Below are positions 20,676-32,310 of a stretch of 64,000 nucleotides of DNA, piece after piece. The notes beneath the pieces are model-generated. The model ran no database searches. It saw only the letters and a list, made by a program, of their open reading frames with translations, and was not told the DNA's origin. The DNA is from Artemisia argyi (taxonomy: Eukaryota > Streptophyta > Magnoliopsida > Asterales > Asteraceae). The stretch is from assembly GCA_030686995.1 (NCBI GenBank), contig CM060709.1:13042872-13106871 (forward strand), written 5' to 3'. A program made the position numbers and the translations under genes. Each line of letters begins with the position of its first letter. The first letter of the stretch is position 1.

Positions 20676-23117
20676 ATGGAATCTGAAAAATATTTAGAAG
20701 GGCAATCTATGCAAAGACCACCACTATTTGAAAGTGATGGATTTTTATATTGGAAAAATATATTCGAAACGTATGTGAAATCAAAAGATCTCGATCTTTG
20801 GCATATTATTACCTTTGGTGATTTTCCTCCTATTCAATATAATGTTGAAACTAAAATGAATGAAATTGTATCTTTTGAAGAACAAAATGATGATTTGAAA
20901 AAGAAATTAGCAAAAAATAATGAGGCTAAAATGGTAATTTATAATGCGTTACCACGCAAAGAATATGAAAGAATTTTTATGTGTAAAACCGCCAAAGAAA
21001 TTTGGGATTCTTTACTAATTACTCACCAAGGTAATAGCCAAGTCAAAGATAATAAAATAGATCTTCTTGTACAACAATATGAACAATTTACGATTCCGGA
21101 AGAGGAATCAATTGATAATGTTTTTGCTAAGTTTAACACTATCATCACAAGTTTAAAAGCACTTGATGAGACATTTTCTAGTAAAAATTGTGTTAGGAAA
21201 TTTCTTAGGGCATTGCATCCAAAATGGCGAGCTAAGGTCACGGCAATCGAAGAATCAAAGAACTTGATGACGTTATCACTAGATGAACTAACTGGCAACT
21301 TGAAGGTTCATGAAGAAATCATAAGAAGAGATTCGGAAACGGTCAAAGTCAAGAAAGAACAAACCAAATCCATTGCTCTAAAAGCCAAAAAGGAATCTAG
21401 TGATGATGATGATTCAAGTGACGAAAGTGAAGACAAAGAATATGCAATGGCTGTAAGAGAATTCAAGAAGTTCTTCAAGAGACGAGGAAGATTCACTAGA
21501 TCATCACGAGACGAAATAAGAGCATTCCAAAGGAATAGAAGTGACAACTACGGGAAAAGAAAATGCTTTAGATGTGGAAGTCCAAATCATCTCATTGGCG
21601 AATGTCTAAAGCCACCGCGTTATGAAAGTCAAGGTGCCTTTGTTAGTGGAACATGGAGTGATAGTGACAAAGAAGAAGTTGAAAAGCCAAGAGACGAAAA
21701 GTGTTTTATGGCAAAAGAAACCGACGAAATATGTTTAGGAATTGACTTGGAACCTGACGAATGGATCAAAGATAGCGGATGTTCGAGGCACATGACGGGG
21801 AATCACAATCTATTCTCTACATACATGGCATACAATGGAGGTAACATTATTTTCAGTAGTGACTTACGTGGAAAAATCATTGGCAAAGGTACGATCTCTC
21901 AAGACTCACTTACTATTGAAAATGTAGAGCATGTAGATAAATTAACATATAACTTGCTTAGTGTAGGACAAATATGTGATAATGAATGTAGAGTCACATT
22001 TACCGAAGATGATAGCGAAATAGTTAAGAACGGAAAAATTATAGGTAGAGGAATTAGAAAAGGTGGCATATATGTTATGAAACTAGGAAACAAACCTGAG
22101 GATAGGATATGCCTAACAACCCTAGATGAAAACTCTACACTATGGCATAGGAGATTAGGACATGCTAACATGCAACAAATACATTCTTTGGCCTCTAAGG
22201 AGTTAGTTAGAAATTTGCCTAATCTTAAATATGACAAGCATTTTTGTGATGCATGTAAAATTGGAAAACAAGCTCATGCTAGTCACAAAGCCAAGAATAT
22301 AGTATCCACTACTAGGTGCCTAGAATTATTACATATGGATCTTTTTGGTCCATCCGCTGTGCGGAGCTATGGAGGAAACAAATATACCTTAGTAATAGTA
22401 GATGACTACTCACGATACACGTGGACTAGGTTTTTAAGTGACAAAACCCAAGCCTTTGAAAAATTCGAAATATTTAGTAAAATGATTCAAAATAAATTAG
22501 GATGCTCAATAGTTGCCATTAGGACGGACCATGGTAGAGAATTCGATAACGAAGTACAATTCGGAAAATATTGCGAGTTAAATGGAATATCTCACAATTT
22601 CTCCGCTCCTCGTACTCCTCAATCAAATGGCGTAGTAGAAAGAAAAAATAGGTCACTACAAGAAATGAGTAGAACTATGTTAAATGAACAATCCATCCCA
22701 CAAAAATTTTGGTGTCACGCCGTAGATACATCAACTTATATTTTAAATAGGGTATCAATTAGAAGAATTCTAGGAAAAACTACTTATGAGTTATTAAGAG
22801 GTAGAAAACCAAACTTAAGCTACTTTAAGGTATTTGGAAGTAAATGCTATATTTTAAACACTAAGGATTATCTCACTAAGTTTGATCCAAAATCATATGA
22901 AGGAATATTTTTAGGATACTCACAAAATAGCAAAGCATATATAATACTTAACAAACACTCCATGAAAGTAGAGGAATCACTAAATGTAACATTTGATGAA
23001 ACACCACCACCTCCTAAAACATTACCTTTAGAAGATGATGATTTAGTCGAAGATGAAGCTATTGAGGTTAGTAAAACAAAACCCATAGGAAATGATAATG
23101 AAGACATTCATTTATAA
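20676..23117 (+). CDS. RE4 gag-protease-integrase polyprotein (premature stop before RT)
   Basis: 813 codons from the ATG at 20676, 50 bp after the primer site. Gag includes a UBN2-like capsid core (about residues 25-230) and the zinc knuckle [14 protein letters not shown] near residue 298. The aspartic protease motif [10 protein letters not shown] is near 365. The pre-integrase zinc domain [17 protein letters not shown] begins near 488. The integrase core has Asp in LHMDLFGPS (about 553), Asp in [10 protein letters not shown] (about 618) and Glu in [10 protein letters not shown] (about 655). A TAA at 23115-23117 falls in the variable linker before RT; the same frame continues after it. Gag, protease and integrase are otherwise complete. 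Confidence 0.95.
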   Translation: MESEKYLEGQSMQRPPLFESDGFLYWKNIFETYVKSKDLDLWHIITFGDFPPIQYNVETKMNEIVSFEEQNDDLKKKLAKNNEAKMVIYNALPRKEYERIFMCKTAKEIWDSLLITHQGNSQVKDNKIDLLVQQYEQFTIPEEESIDNVFAKFNTIITSLKALDETFSSKNCVRKFLRALHPKWRAKVTAIEESKNLMTLSLDELTGNLKVHEEIIRRDSETVKVKKEQTKSIALKAKKESSDDDDSSDESEDKEYAMAVREFKKFFKRRGRFTRSSRDEIRAFQRNRSDNYGKRKCFRCGSPNHLIGECLKPPRYESQGAFVSGTWSDSDKEEVEKPRDEKCFMAKETDEICLGIDLEPDEWIKDSGCSRHMTGNHNLFSTYMAYNGGNIIFSSDLRGKIIGKGTISQDSLTIENVEHVDKLTYNLLSVGQICDNECRVTFTEDDSEIVKNGKIIGRGIRKGGIYVMKLGNKPEDRICLTTLDENSTLWHRRLGHANMQQIHSLASKELVRNLPNLKYDKHFCDACKIGKQAHASHKAKNIVSTTRCLELLHMDLFGPSAVRSYGGNKYTLVIVDDYSRYTWTRFLSDKTQAFEKFEIFSKMIQNKLGCSIVAIRTDHGREFDNEVQFGKYCELNGISHNFSAPRTPQSNGVVERKNRSLQEMSRTMLNEQSIPQKFWCHAVDTSTYILNRVSIRRILGKTTYELLRGRKPNLSYFKVFGSKCYILNTKDYLTKFDPKSYEGIFLGYSQNSKAYIILNKHSMKVEESLNVTFDETPPPPKTLPLEDDDLVEDEAIEVSKTKPIGNDNEDIHL

Positions 23118-24071
23118 AATAACGAAACTGTTAATATTAAAGAATCTAGATCACATCCATTAGATAATATAATAGGACATCTTAACCAAAGAACCCTTAG
23201 GTCACAAGCTCAAGATAAAAACAATTTCTTTTGTTTCCTCTCAGCAATAGAACCTAAGAATATTAGCGAGGCTTTAAAGGATGAAAGTTGGGTTATAGCT
23301 ATGCAAGAAGAATTAAATCAATTTAAGGCGAATGATGTTTGGGAATTAGTCCCAAATCCAAAGGATATGACCATCATAGGAACCAAGTGGGTATATAGGA
23401 ATAAGTTAGACGAGAATGGAATAGTTACTAGGAATAAAGCTAGGTTAGTTGCCCAAGGTTATAATCAACAAGAAGGAATTGATTATGACGAAACTTATGC
23501 CCCTGTAGCTAGACTAGAATCGATTAGGATATTACTTACCTATGCTTGCGCCCTAAATTTTAAGTTATTCCAAATGGATGTGAAAAGTGCATTCCTTAAC
23601 GGTTTTATCAATGAGGAGGTATATGTGGCACAACCTCCAGGATTCATTGACTTCGCAAAACCTGATTATGTTTATAAGTTAAAGAAAGCTTTGTATGGAC
23701 TCAAACAAGCTCCCAAAGCTTGGTATGATCGATCAAAAGCTTTTCTTATTAAACATGATTATTCCATGGGAATGGTAGATAACACTCTTTTCACTAAAAG
23801 GAAAGACCCAAATCTCATCATTGTCCAAATATATGTTGACGACATTATATTTGGATCGACTTGTCAAGACATGTGTGATGAATTTGCCAAAATCATGCAT
23901 GATGAGTTTGAGATGAGTATGATGGGTGAACTTAACTTCTTCCTAGGATTACAAATAAAACAATTAGAAGATGGAATATTCTTTAACCAATCTAAGTACA
24001 TTAAGGAAATGCTTAAGAAATTTGGCCTAGAAGACTCAAAACCCATGAAAACTCCCATTCTATGGAGGTAA
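23118..24071 (+). pseudogene. RE4 reverse transcriptase
   Basis: Same frame as the preceding segment. Contains the copia RT motifs: W-VYRNKLDENG, ARLVAQGYNQQEGIDYDETYAPVA, QMDVKSAFLNG, PPGF, ALYGLKQAPKAWY, and the catalytic YVDDIIFGS near 23834-23860. The frame is lost by a one-base indel near 24054-24060 just after the RT thumb, and RNase H continues in another frame from about 24062. Confidence 0.93.
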
Positions 24072-24778
24072 AGCTCACAAAGGACGATGAAGGTGAGTCC
24101 GTAGATAACACCAAGTATAGAGGAATGATAGGTAGTTTACTATACTTGACGGCAAGTAGACCCGATATCATGTTTAGTGTCTGCCTTTGTGCCCGTTTTC
24201 AAGAGGATCCCAAAACCTCTCACCTAGAAGCGGTTAAGCGTATCTTCCGATATGTTAAAGGCACTATACACTTAGGATTATGGTATCCTAAGGAATCCGG
24301 CATAGAAACCATTGTCTATGCGGATTCGGATCATGCGGGAGACTACGTAGATAGAAAGAGTACTAGCGGTATTTGCACGTTTATGGGATGTTGTCTAACG
24401 TCTTGGTTTTCGAAGAAGCAAACCGCTCTTGCTATTTCTACCACCGAAGCCGAATATGTAAGCGCCGGAAAGGCATGTCAACAAGCACTATGGATGAAAC
24501 AAGCTCTCGTAGACTATGGCATTAGGTTAGAAAATGTCCCCATTATGTGCGATAACAAAGGTGCGATAGATTTAAGTAAAAATCCGGTGCAACCCTCTAG
24601 GACTAAACACATAGAAATACGTCACCATTTTCTTAGGGATAATGAACAAAAAGGAAATATTTCTATAGAAAAGGTTGCATCGGAAGACAACATTGCGGAT
24701 ATATTCACAAAACCCCTTAAGCGTGAATTATTCAACCACTTGCGTTTAGGATTAGAAATGATGGAACAAGTTGACTAA
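24062..24778 (+). pseudogene. RE4 RNase H
   Basis: Shifted frame. Shows YRGMIGSLLYLTASRPDI, then YADSDHAGDYVDRKSTSG, AISTTEAEYVSAG, MCDNKGAIDLSKNP, TKHIEIRHHFLRD and DIFTKPLKRE, the full copia RNase H series with all catalytic acids. Apart from the frameshift that separates it from RT it is intact. Confidence 0.93.
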
Positions 24779-25518
24779 ATTACATTGAATTAATTCAAAT
24801 TTATACTTGCATGAAAATTTATTTTTCTTCCATTCCACCTTTTCTGAGTCTAGGAATCTATTTCGCACAAAACTAAAGATTGAGAAGATTTATTTTCTTT
24901 GCATAATTTTTTTTGTAAAACTCAATCAATTTTCTCTAAAAATTATTCTCACAATCTAGGAATCACATGAAGATCATTTTCCTTGCATTGTTGACTAATT
25001 CTAAAAACATTGTATTTCAAAATCATGCATAAACTCTCACATAAATTGTCAAGGTATATAATCTAATATATGTCTTTGACATTCATGATCGAGCAAAAAT
25101 TGAATCAAGGAGATCACTTGGATTGTTTCTTAGGATCGTTATTTCTTTTTGCTTCTAGGAGTCGAAACAATCACAACTCCACATTTGTTGCATATAGACA
25201 CTCACTAGGACAAATTCACTAGTAATGGTGTCATGTTGATCCATCATTAGTTTTTCACTCACTAATTGCCTTTGCCTTTAATCTAAGATAGGTGCCTTAG
25301 GAAGCTTAAGTGTGCTTGCCTTTACTTACCTCCTATTGCTTGTTATGTGTTGATTATTTGCTCTTGTGCCTATGTGTTTTTGCATGCATGATATTTAATG
25401 ATTAGATTAGATGCTATATTGCCTAAAGGAATTGAACTTGCTTGAATCCAAGTCCAAAAACACAACCTTTCTGCAAATTTTCTGCCAAAAACCCAATTCT
25501 GGCAATCTGAAAATCACC
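24779..25518 (+). other. RE4 spacer after RNase H
   Basis: 740 bp, AT-rich, with no ORF or RNA gene that I can support. Confidence 0.6.
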
Positions 25519-25740
25519 AGATGGGCGGCCCCCTTAATTATGTAAGGCGGCCCCCTTAATTTTAAGGGGACCACCCCCTAATTAAGGGGACCGTCCATCT
25601 GATGGTCGGGTTTACAGAATCTTTTCTGCTTTTTAGCCCATTTCAACCTACATTTCCCATTTTTCACCAACACATTTTGTCCTAATCCCCCAAACAAACC
25701 TTATCCATCCTTAAACACACAAATCTTACACTATAAATAT
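25519..25740 (+). promoter_or_regulatory. Internal copy of the RE4 U3 palindrome block plus a TATA box
   Basis: 25519-25632 repeats the U3 block in order: GGGCGGCCCCCTTAATTAT, a second CCCCTTAATTTTAAGGGGACC palindrome (21 bp in two halves), AATTAAGGGGACCG, then a trailing AGAATCTTTTCTGC also found after the LTR block. TATAAATAT lies at 25732-25740, about 34 bp before the ATG of the 3' ORF. This looks like a copied promoter module for that ORF; the role is inferred. Confidence 0.5.
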
Positions 25741-25773
25741 CCCCAATCCTCAAAACTCTCCATTCATCCCATC

Positions 25774-26477
25774 ATGAACTCTCCAAACAAACCAAAATCA
25801 AAAGCCTCAAGGCTAGCAAGGATGACGGAAAAACCCGTTTGCAAAGAAAAAGCCCTCGAAACAAATCCATCATCATAAATGAAGTTGGAAGTCATTCCAC
25901 ACCCCCAACTTATTACTTCCCAAACTTTGCATCAAACCAACAAGGTCATTCATTTGATCCTCTTTACAAACCATACAACATTGGCCAAACATCTTCCTTC
26001 AAGCCAAACTACACATCTCAACCTCCAACCACTTATAATGATCCATACAAGTTTGATCAACCATCAAACTACAATTCCAACTACACAAACCCAACTCATC
26101 CATACCAAACCTATGATCCCCTCCACATTGCCACGGAAAAACAAAAGTTCCGTGATGAAATAAACCAAATCCATGATCTTAGTGATCTACTTGCTATGCA
26201 TCTTGCACAACGCAACAAAGGGCAACCTCCATCATCACCCTATGCAAATTGCCTTCCCCACTCTCTCAACTTGGATCAAGTTACAAACCACACTCACTTT
26301 TTCCCTTGTTGCATATTCCTTCAAAAACAAATCCTCTACTTGAGTGAAGATATTTCTTGGATTGAATATCTTCTCACTCGTAATCATCCAATACCACCCT
26401 TAACACGATACAACATCGTGAGATCCACTTCTTCCGCTCCATACTCCACTCCATATCCCTCTCAATCAAACATCTAA
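25774..26477 (+). pseudogene. RE4 3' ORF, unknown function (one frameshift near its start)
   Basis: An ATG at 25774 (MNSPNKPKSKASRLAR) fits the likely start. A one-base shift near 25830-25838 moves the frame to the long open stretch read from 25839 to 26477. The product is rich in Asn, Pro, Tyr and Gln (PTYYFPNFASNQQ, PYQTYDPL), with a helical segment near EKQKFRDEINQIHDLSDLL and no membrane span I can defend. The N-terminal KSPRNKSIIINEVGSHS resembles SPPRKNTRIVYEISSTE in the 3' ORF of RE9, which supports a shared extra gene in the env position of Sirevirus-type elements. Confidence 0.5.
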
Positions 26478-26749
26478 GCTTTATGCTTATGTTTCCCTTC
26501 AAGCAAATAAAAAAATCAACCATGGGTTGCAAGCAAGTCCAAGTGCTATCTTAGGCAATATAGGACTATGTCTTTTCTTTTGTGTTATTTTTATCAATAT
26601 GCTTCAAGCATATTGAATGTTGTAATGTTTATCATTTCTATAATGCTTGAATGAATCTATGTTTAGTTGCATAATTATTGCCTTGCATATATGTGTATCT
26701 TGCTCTCTTCAAATATTTTTGTAGCAAAGATCTCCATAGCTCGTTCCCT

Positions 26750-26951
26750 TGGTGCTCTCAAATGAGGGGGAGCATACATCAAGGGGGAGCATTCTACCCG
26801 TTTAAACTTCCCTCGCGAAGCTTACTCGGCTTAACCTTTTTAATTTTACAAAAAGGGGGAGAAGAGAAATGTAAACTCTATAATACTTGTCTAAAAACAA
26901 GTTTTAGATATATTGAGTTTAAGGTTTTGTAATAATCAAAAAGGGGGAGAT
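26750..26951 (+). other. RE4 multiple polypurine tracts
   Basis: GAGGGGGAGC, CAAGGGGGAGC, AAAAAGGGGGAGAAGAG and finally AAAAAGGGGGAGAT touching the 3' LTR. Such a series, with the last tract priming plus-strand DNA, is described for sireviruses. RE9 shows the same order on the minus strand. Confidence 0.8.
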
Positions 26952-28283
26952 TGTTGACATAAATAATGCCTAAAAACATTATTAACATGTTATCAATATC
27001 TCTATGTTTTAATTATCACAAAATATAAACTCATAGAACTAAAACTTGTGACATAAACAAGTATTTAGTGATTAATATTTCTCTTTACATCCAAATCACT
27101 TAAGGTATGAATAAACAAAGTGTTTAGTGCAATTTATGATCAAAGGGTTATTTAATTAACTAATGCAAAGTTTATTTAATTATATAAACATATTATATAT
27201 TTTTGAAAAACACTTTTGGTAATAAAGAAAAATGTTTTATTCATACTAAATATATGAATTCAAATTTTTAACCAAAATCAGTTAGTTTTTCACCAAATAA
27301 ACTTTCCCCACTAAAAGACAAAGATTATGGCCATTTCAGCTGGGCGGCCCCCTTAATTATAAGGGGCGGTCCCCTTAAAATTAAGGGGACCGGCCTTGAT
27401 TTAAGGGGACCGGCCACGCTCCTCTGTCAGAATCTTTTGCTTATAAATACCACCTTAAACCTGGATTTTTTCCTTACCTTTTGCACTTCAGAACTTTCTG
27501 TTCTAGATCTCCATTTCCAATCTATAAATCCTTTGATCATACATTCTTAAATCTTTGTTTCAAAGTGATCCAAACATCATCCCATCAAGTGCAAGAGAAG
27601 AATACTTCTATCCCTCAAGACAAGAAGTATTACAACTTGTTGTGATCTCCACATCTAAGTTGTTAGTGAATCATCATTGCTATTATTTCATTGTGTAATT
27701 AGTTGTGAATATTTGTTAGAAGATAGTGTAGTTTGATATATAGTGTGATTGGTTAGAAGAATAGTTGTGAAGAAGATAAGTTAGGAAGAAGATTGGTGTG
27801 TAGAAGAATAGGTGTGAAGAAGATTGGTGTGTAGAAGATTGGTGTGAAGAAGTGGTGTGATTAAGTAGTGAATAGGTGTGAACTAATTGTGTAGAAGTTG
27901 TGATTAAGTTGTGAAGTTATTGTGGTGTGTAAATTGGTGTGTAAGGTTTTCACCGCCATAAGGGAGCTTGTTGATATAGTGAAGAAAACTCTCGAGTTAG
28001 GTGCTCGGGGAGTGGAGTAGGGCAAGGAAGGTGACCTTGTAGCCGAACCACTATAAATCTCTTGTCTCTCGGTTCGATCTCTCCAACCCTTATCTATTTC
28101 TTTACTTACGTTATTATTGCTTTATCGTACATACTTGGTGTTGTTCATATTGTGTACGACTTGATTTCATATAGCATCGAATCTATATTTTTATAAAACA
28201 AAGAAAACTTTTAAACAAAATTTTATAACATTTTAAAAACGACGTAAAACTATTCAACCCCCCCCCCCTTCTAGTTTTCCACA
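26952..28283 (+). repeat. RE4 3' LTR
   Basis: 1332 bp, close match to 19275-20607. It ends TTTTCCACA, then RE2 sequence resumes at TTAGCGTTGTACTC, matching RE3 from about 12903. Confidence 0.95.
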
Positions 28284-28393
28284 TTAGCGTTGTACTCATT
28301 TTTAGTACACGAAACCCCTAGTACACCCCTCCGAGCCTATCTTTTAGTTTCTAACTTTAAGCATCTTACTTAAAGGAAGAATTTGTTACACCC
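28284..28393 (+). other. RE2 tail, middle piece
   Basis: Matches RE3 at about 12903-13012, ending GTTACACCC. CACCC at 28389-28393 is the left target duplication of RE5. Confidence 0.9.
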
Positions 28394-28873
28394 TGTTGGG
28401 AATTATACTAACAGTTACCACGGCTAGTGAAGATGTTACAACTGCAGAAGATTGTACTTGCAGTGGAAACTCATTACCACTGCAAGAACATATATTACCA
28501 CTGCTTATTAGATAACTGTTAGGAAACGCGTCTAGATAAATATAGAATAGATCTTGTGTATATCTTATTCTATTAGCATTATACTTATCTTGTAGAAGAG
28601 GACTCCTTGTGCTATAAAAGGAGATCCTAGGTTATAAGTTGATATATACGTTTCTAGAGCTTCAAGGTGTAACCCTAGTGATATCAAGATCACTCGTATT
28701 ATTATCATTAATAATATTGGAGCTAATAGTTTGTTTACATACATTGTTCTTATTCATATACAACTGTCTTACTCACAATCAAACTTCTAAGTGTTACTAA
28801 GTAGATTCCGCATACTTAGTGATATAACTCAAAGTATCAATCTAACACAAGTTCAAGGTGTTTAGATCCATCA
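28394..28873 (+). repeat. RE5 5' LTR
   Basis: Starts TGTTGGGAATTATACTAAC and ends GATCCATCA. U3 carries several TTACCACTGC-type motifs on both strands (28411-28500). TATAAAA lies at 28613-28619. Confidence 0.95.
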
Positions 28874-28875
28874 AG

Positions 28876-28891
28876 TGGTATCAGAGCCAGG
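28876..28891 (+). other. RE5 primer binding site (initiator tRNA-Met)
   Basis: TGGTATCAGAGCCAGG, exact copia consensus two bases after the LTR end. Confidence 0.9.
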
Positions 28892-28937
28892 TTTTGATAC
28901 TTTGATTTAGAAGACTCAAGTTCACTCAGAAGAATCA

Positions 28938-31226
28938 ATGGAGACAGAAACCAGTAACTCAAACATTGCTGCTAAGCTTCCAAAGCTTAAGTTGAATGAC
29001 TTTGAGATGTGGAGGCTAATGATAGAACAATTCTTTATGGTCCAAGACTACACACTCTGGGAGATCATTATGGTTGGAAATTCTTTCAAACCAAGTTCTA
29101 CTTCAGAGATGATTGGTGGCAAGGAAGTAATTAAGGTCAACACTGGACCTGTTACTAATGATGGAAGACTTCAGTTGAAGAATGATCTCAAGGCCAGAGG
29201 TTTGTTGCTGATGACACTTCCCAGAGACCAAGTTCTAGAATTCAGCAAGTACAAGACTGCAAAGACTCTTTTTGATGAGATCTGTGAAGTTTTTGGTGGT
29301 AATGATTCCACCAAGAAGACTCAAAAGACCTTGCTGAAGCAGACTTATGAAAACTTTGGTTCATCAAGTAATGAATCTCTTGATAGCATCTTCACAAGGC
29401 TACAAAAGATTGTTACTCAACTCACTGTTTTTGGAATTGAGGTGGAAAGGGAAGACCTCAATCTAAAGTTCTTAAGAAGCTTACCCTCTGAGTTTGGAAC
29501 CAATGTTGTTGTGTGGGAAGATAAGCCAGAATTGGAGACCATGAAACTTAATGACTTGTACAATAACTTCAAGGTTATTGAACAAAGATTGAAGAAAGCT
29601 GGCAAAATAAGCTCAACTTCAGGAAGTGTAGCACTCATATCATCATCTCTTGATGATAGTTCAGATGAAGAAAGTGATAGTGATGATGACAGTGCTAACA
29701 TTGTTGTTTCCACTGGTAGTGGAAGTGTTTCCACTGGTAGCTCAAAAAGACAGATTGCAGGGCTTAGTGATACTACTTTTTATGCCTTTATATCAAGTCA
29801 AGTGGGTGGTTCAATCCTCAATCATGAGGATCTGGATCAAATTGATGAAGATGATATGGAGGAGATGGACATTAAATGGCAAGTGGCATTACTAAGCTTA
29901 AGGACAAAGAAGTTTTGGAAGAAGACTGGAAGAAAGATCAACATCAGTGGAAATGAAACAGTAGGTTTTGACAAAAAGAAGGTGGAGTGCTACAATTGTC
30001 ATAAGAAGGGGCACTTTGCCAGGGAGTGTAGGAAGCCAAGGGAGTCTGACAACAGGTCAACTTGGTACAAGCAGGACAAGAAAAAGGAACCTACTACTGA
30101 TGAGCCAAAGGGGCTATTAGTCATTGATGGAGTGAGCTTTGATTGGAGCTTTATGACTAAGGAAGAGGAAGATGATTCAGAGTCTGCAATGGTTGCTACA
30201 GAGCTTGCACTAATGGCTTTTTCTGACTCTGAGGTACAATCTGATAATGCTTGTTCTAAATCTTGTAAGGCCTTAAAAGAGTATGAGAAACTTAAAGCAC
30301 AATTTAATGAGCAACACATAGAGTTAACTCATACTAATTATAACTTAGCAAATCATAAAAGAGGCCTAGGAGTTTTAGAAACTCAGTTAGAGCATTATAA
30401 GGCAAATGAATCTAAGTTCAATGATGATATTGCAGTATTAAGAAGAGACTTATATTATCAGGTTGCTGTTAATAAGGTTCTTAGAGAAGAACTAGAAAAG
30501 GTTAAAGTGGCTAGTGAGAATATAATGATAACTAAGCAAACACTGGATCATCAATCCAAGTGTATTGATAAAATTTGGGAAGCCCAAGTTGTGAGCAAAG
30601 CCAAATCAGGACTTGGATACAAAACAGTTCCACCACCTCTAAGAGGTGTTCCATCACCTCCTGGCATTGACTTAGCTCACACAGGTTTAGAAGAATTTCA
30701 GGAACCACCTATGACCTATGGACCAAAATTTGTTAAACCAGTTGAAATTGAAAAGGTTCAGGTTGAGGTTGATGTATTTGATAGTGCTAGTGAGTCATCT
30801 CTTAAAGATGATAATTTGAATGTTGAGTCTAAGCCTAGTGTTCCTGAGAATGTTAAAGTGGAGATTAAAAGAAGTATTCCTGATGTAGTCAAAGAGAAGC
30901 CTAGGTTACAACCTAATTTCACTAGGCCCACTACTAGATATGCAGAGATGTACAGAAGTAGGTCACCAACTCCTAGGGGTAATATGAGGAGTTGGAATCA
31001 TGTTAAATCTAGGCAATTTGGTAGTGACTTTGTGTTTAATAACAAACCCTGTCATATATGTGGTAGCTTTGACCATTTGGCTTATAGCTGTACCTACCAC
31101 TTGGGAAGAAGGGAAGTGTTTGGGAATACAAGGGTGAATGGACAAAATGCTAATAACTTAACTCACCCAAATCCACTTAGCAAGATGATTCCCAGGTCTG
31201 TTTTGCTAGCTTCATTCTGGCATTAA
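28938..31226 (+). CDS. RE5 gag with two zinc knuckles
   Basis: 762 codons from the ATG 46 bp after the primer site. The N-terminal capsid part has FEMWRLMIEQFFMVQDY and a long helical UBN2-like core to about residue 215. A Ser/Asp-rich stretch follows. The first zinc knuckle CYNCHKKGHFAREC is near residue 350. Residues 435-550 look coiled-coil. A second knuckle, CHICGSFDHLAYSC, is near residue 704. Two knuckles more than 1 kb apart in one gag is unusual and matches large Sirevirus-like gags. The frame ends at 31226; the protease linker follows in another frame after a one-base shift near 31200. Confidence 0.9.
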   Translation: METETSNSNIAAKLPKLKLNDFEMWRLMIEQFFMVQDYTLWEIIMVGNSFKPSSTSEMIGGKEVIKVNTGPVTNDGRLQLKNDLKARGLLLMTLPRDQVLEFSKYKTAKTLFDEICEVFGGNDSTKKTQKTLLKQTYENFGSSSNESLDSIFTRLQKIVTQLTVFGIEVEREDLNLKFLRSLPSEFGTNVVVWEDKPELETMKLNDLYNNFKVIEQRLKKAGKISSTSGSVALISSSLDDSSDEESDSDDDSANIVVSTGSGSVSTGSSKRQIAGLSDTTFYAFISSQVGGSILNHEDLDQIDEDDMEEMDIKWQVALLSLRTKKFWKKTGRKINISGNETVGFDKKKVECYNCHKKGHFARECRKPRESDNRSTWYKQDKKKEPTTDEPKGLLVIDGVSFDWSFMTKEEEDDSESAMVATELALMAFSDSEVQSDNACSKSCKALKEYEKLKAQFNEQHIELTHTNYNLANHKRGLGVLETQLEHYKANESKFNDDIAVLRRDLYYQVAVNKVLREELEKVKVASENIMITKQTLDHQSKCIDKIWEAQVVSKAKSGLGYKTVPPPLRGVPSPPGIDLAHTGLEEFQEPPMTYGPKFVKPVEIEKVQVEVDVFDSASESSLKDDNLNVESKPSVPENVKVEIKRSIPDVVKEKPRLQPNFTRPTTRYAEMYRSRSPTPRGNMRSWNHVKSRQFGSDFVFNNKPCHICGSFDHLAYSCTYHLGRREVFGNTRVNGQNANNLTHPNPLSKMIPRSVLLASFWH

Positions 31227-31227
31227 A

Positions 31228-31599
31228 CCTATTTCCAATGCTAGACCAACAATTTCCACTGCTAGACCAGCAGTTGCCACTGCCAGAAATAAAAACAGAG
31301 TTTACCCTAAGTCCCCTGTTACTACTTTTGTTAAATCTACTCAAACAGGGAAAAAGACCAATTTTGAAAAGAAAGTTAACAATAATCAGAAGTGGGTACC
31401 TAAAGTTTCAAAATCAGCAGTTTCCACTGCTAAGCCAGCAGTTACCACTGCAAGGCCAAAGGTTACCACTGGTGGGTCTGTTAACAAGAAAAGGGTAAAT
31501 ATGGGAAATGCTGTTAAGGCCTCAGCACTTTGGGAATGGAAACCAAAAGGAACCATCACCTCAAACAATCCCAATGGTGTATCAATGACCTTTGATTGA
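31228..31599 (+). pseudogene. RE5 gag to protease linker (shifted frame)
   Basis: Open in the +1 frame relative to gag. It contains repeats of the type STAxPAVTTAR, encoded by the TTACCACTGC-like motif of this family, and a Lys-rich NFEKKVNNNQKWVPK segment. It ends in WEWKPKG...MTFD and a TGA. This junction may hold a normal recoding site or only decay; the sequence alone cannot decide. Confidence 0.6.
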
Positions 31600-31643
31600 T
31601 ATAATTATATTGATACACGAGGCAGATCCAAGTCATTTGTGGC

Positions 31644-32310
31644 TTGGGTCACCAAAAGGAACTAATTCCTTTATTTTGTGTGCAGGGACATTCAAAGACT
31701 ACTAATGATCAAGGATACTCAGACAGTGGATGTTCCAGGCACATGACTGGCAATAAGTCCTATCTTTCAGACTTTCAACCTTATGATGGACAATTTGTCA
31801 GCTTTGGAGGAGGAATTGGTGGCAAAGTTTCTGGCAAAGGAACAATCAAGGCTGGAAACATTGATTTTGAAGATGTGCAGTATGTGAAAGAACTCAAGTA
31901 CAAACTCTTTAGTGTGTCACAGATGTGTGACAAGAAGCATAGAGTTCTATTCACAGAAGATGAATGCTATATCTTATCTAAGGATTATAAGCTTCCTGAT
32001 GAAAGTGACATTTTGCTTAAAATCCCTAGAAAAGGAAATTTGTATAGCATTGACATGCAGAACATAGTGGCTAATAATGATGTTACTTGCTTGCTTGCTA
32101 AAGCCACTTTGGATGAATCAATGCTTTGGCATAGTAGACTTGGTCATGTTAACTTCAAGACCATCAACAAGATTGTGAAAGATGGACTTGTCAGAGACCT
32201 ACCAGAGAAAAGATTTGAAAATGACCAAACTTGTGTTGCATGTCTCAAAGGAAAGCAACACAGAGCTTCATGCAAGACCAAGGCATTCAATTCAATCAAT
32301 CAATCATCCA
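31644..32310 (+). pseudogene. RE5 protease and pre-integrase domain
   Basis: Shows the copia protease motif [12 protein letters not shown] at the start and LWHSRLGHVNFKTINK with CVACLKGKQHRASC, the zinc-binding pre-integrase domain. The frame is lost in a TCAA microsatellite at 32292-32305. A change in repeat number explains the shift, and integrase continues in the next frame. Confidence 0.88.

Larger units (their letters stand above)
19053..28283 (+). mobile_element. RE4: Sirevirus-type Ty1/copia element with a remnant of a tandem copy at its left
   Basis: A full element (5' LTR 19275-20607, internal 20608-26951, 3' LTR 26952-28283) is preceded by 222 bp that match its own pre-3'-LTR region. 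The insert is therefore the right part of an LTR-internal-LTR-internal-LTR tandem. The left junction falls at a shared GATC in RE2 and in the element, and about 86 bp of RE2 are gone, so a deletion removed the left LTR and most of the left copy. Target duplications cannot be tested for that reason. Several purine tracts before the 3' LTR, U3 palindromes and an extra 3' ORF fit the Sirevirus genus. The LTRs differ at about 17 positions by eye. Confidence 0.9.
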
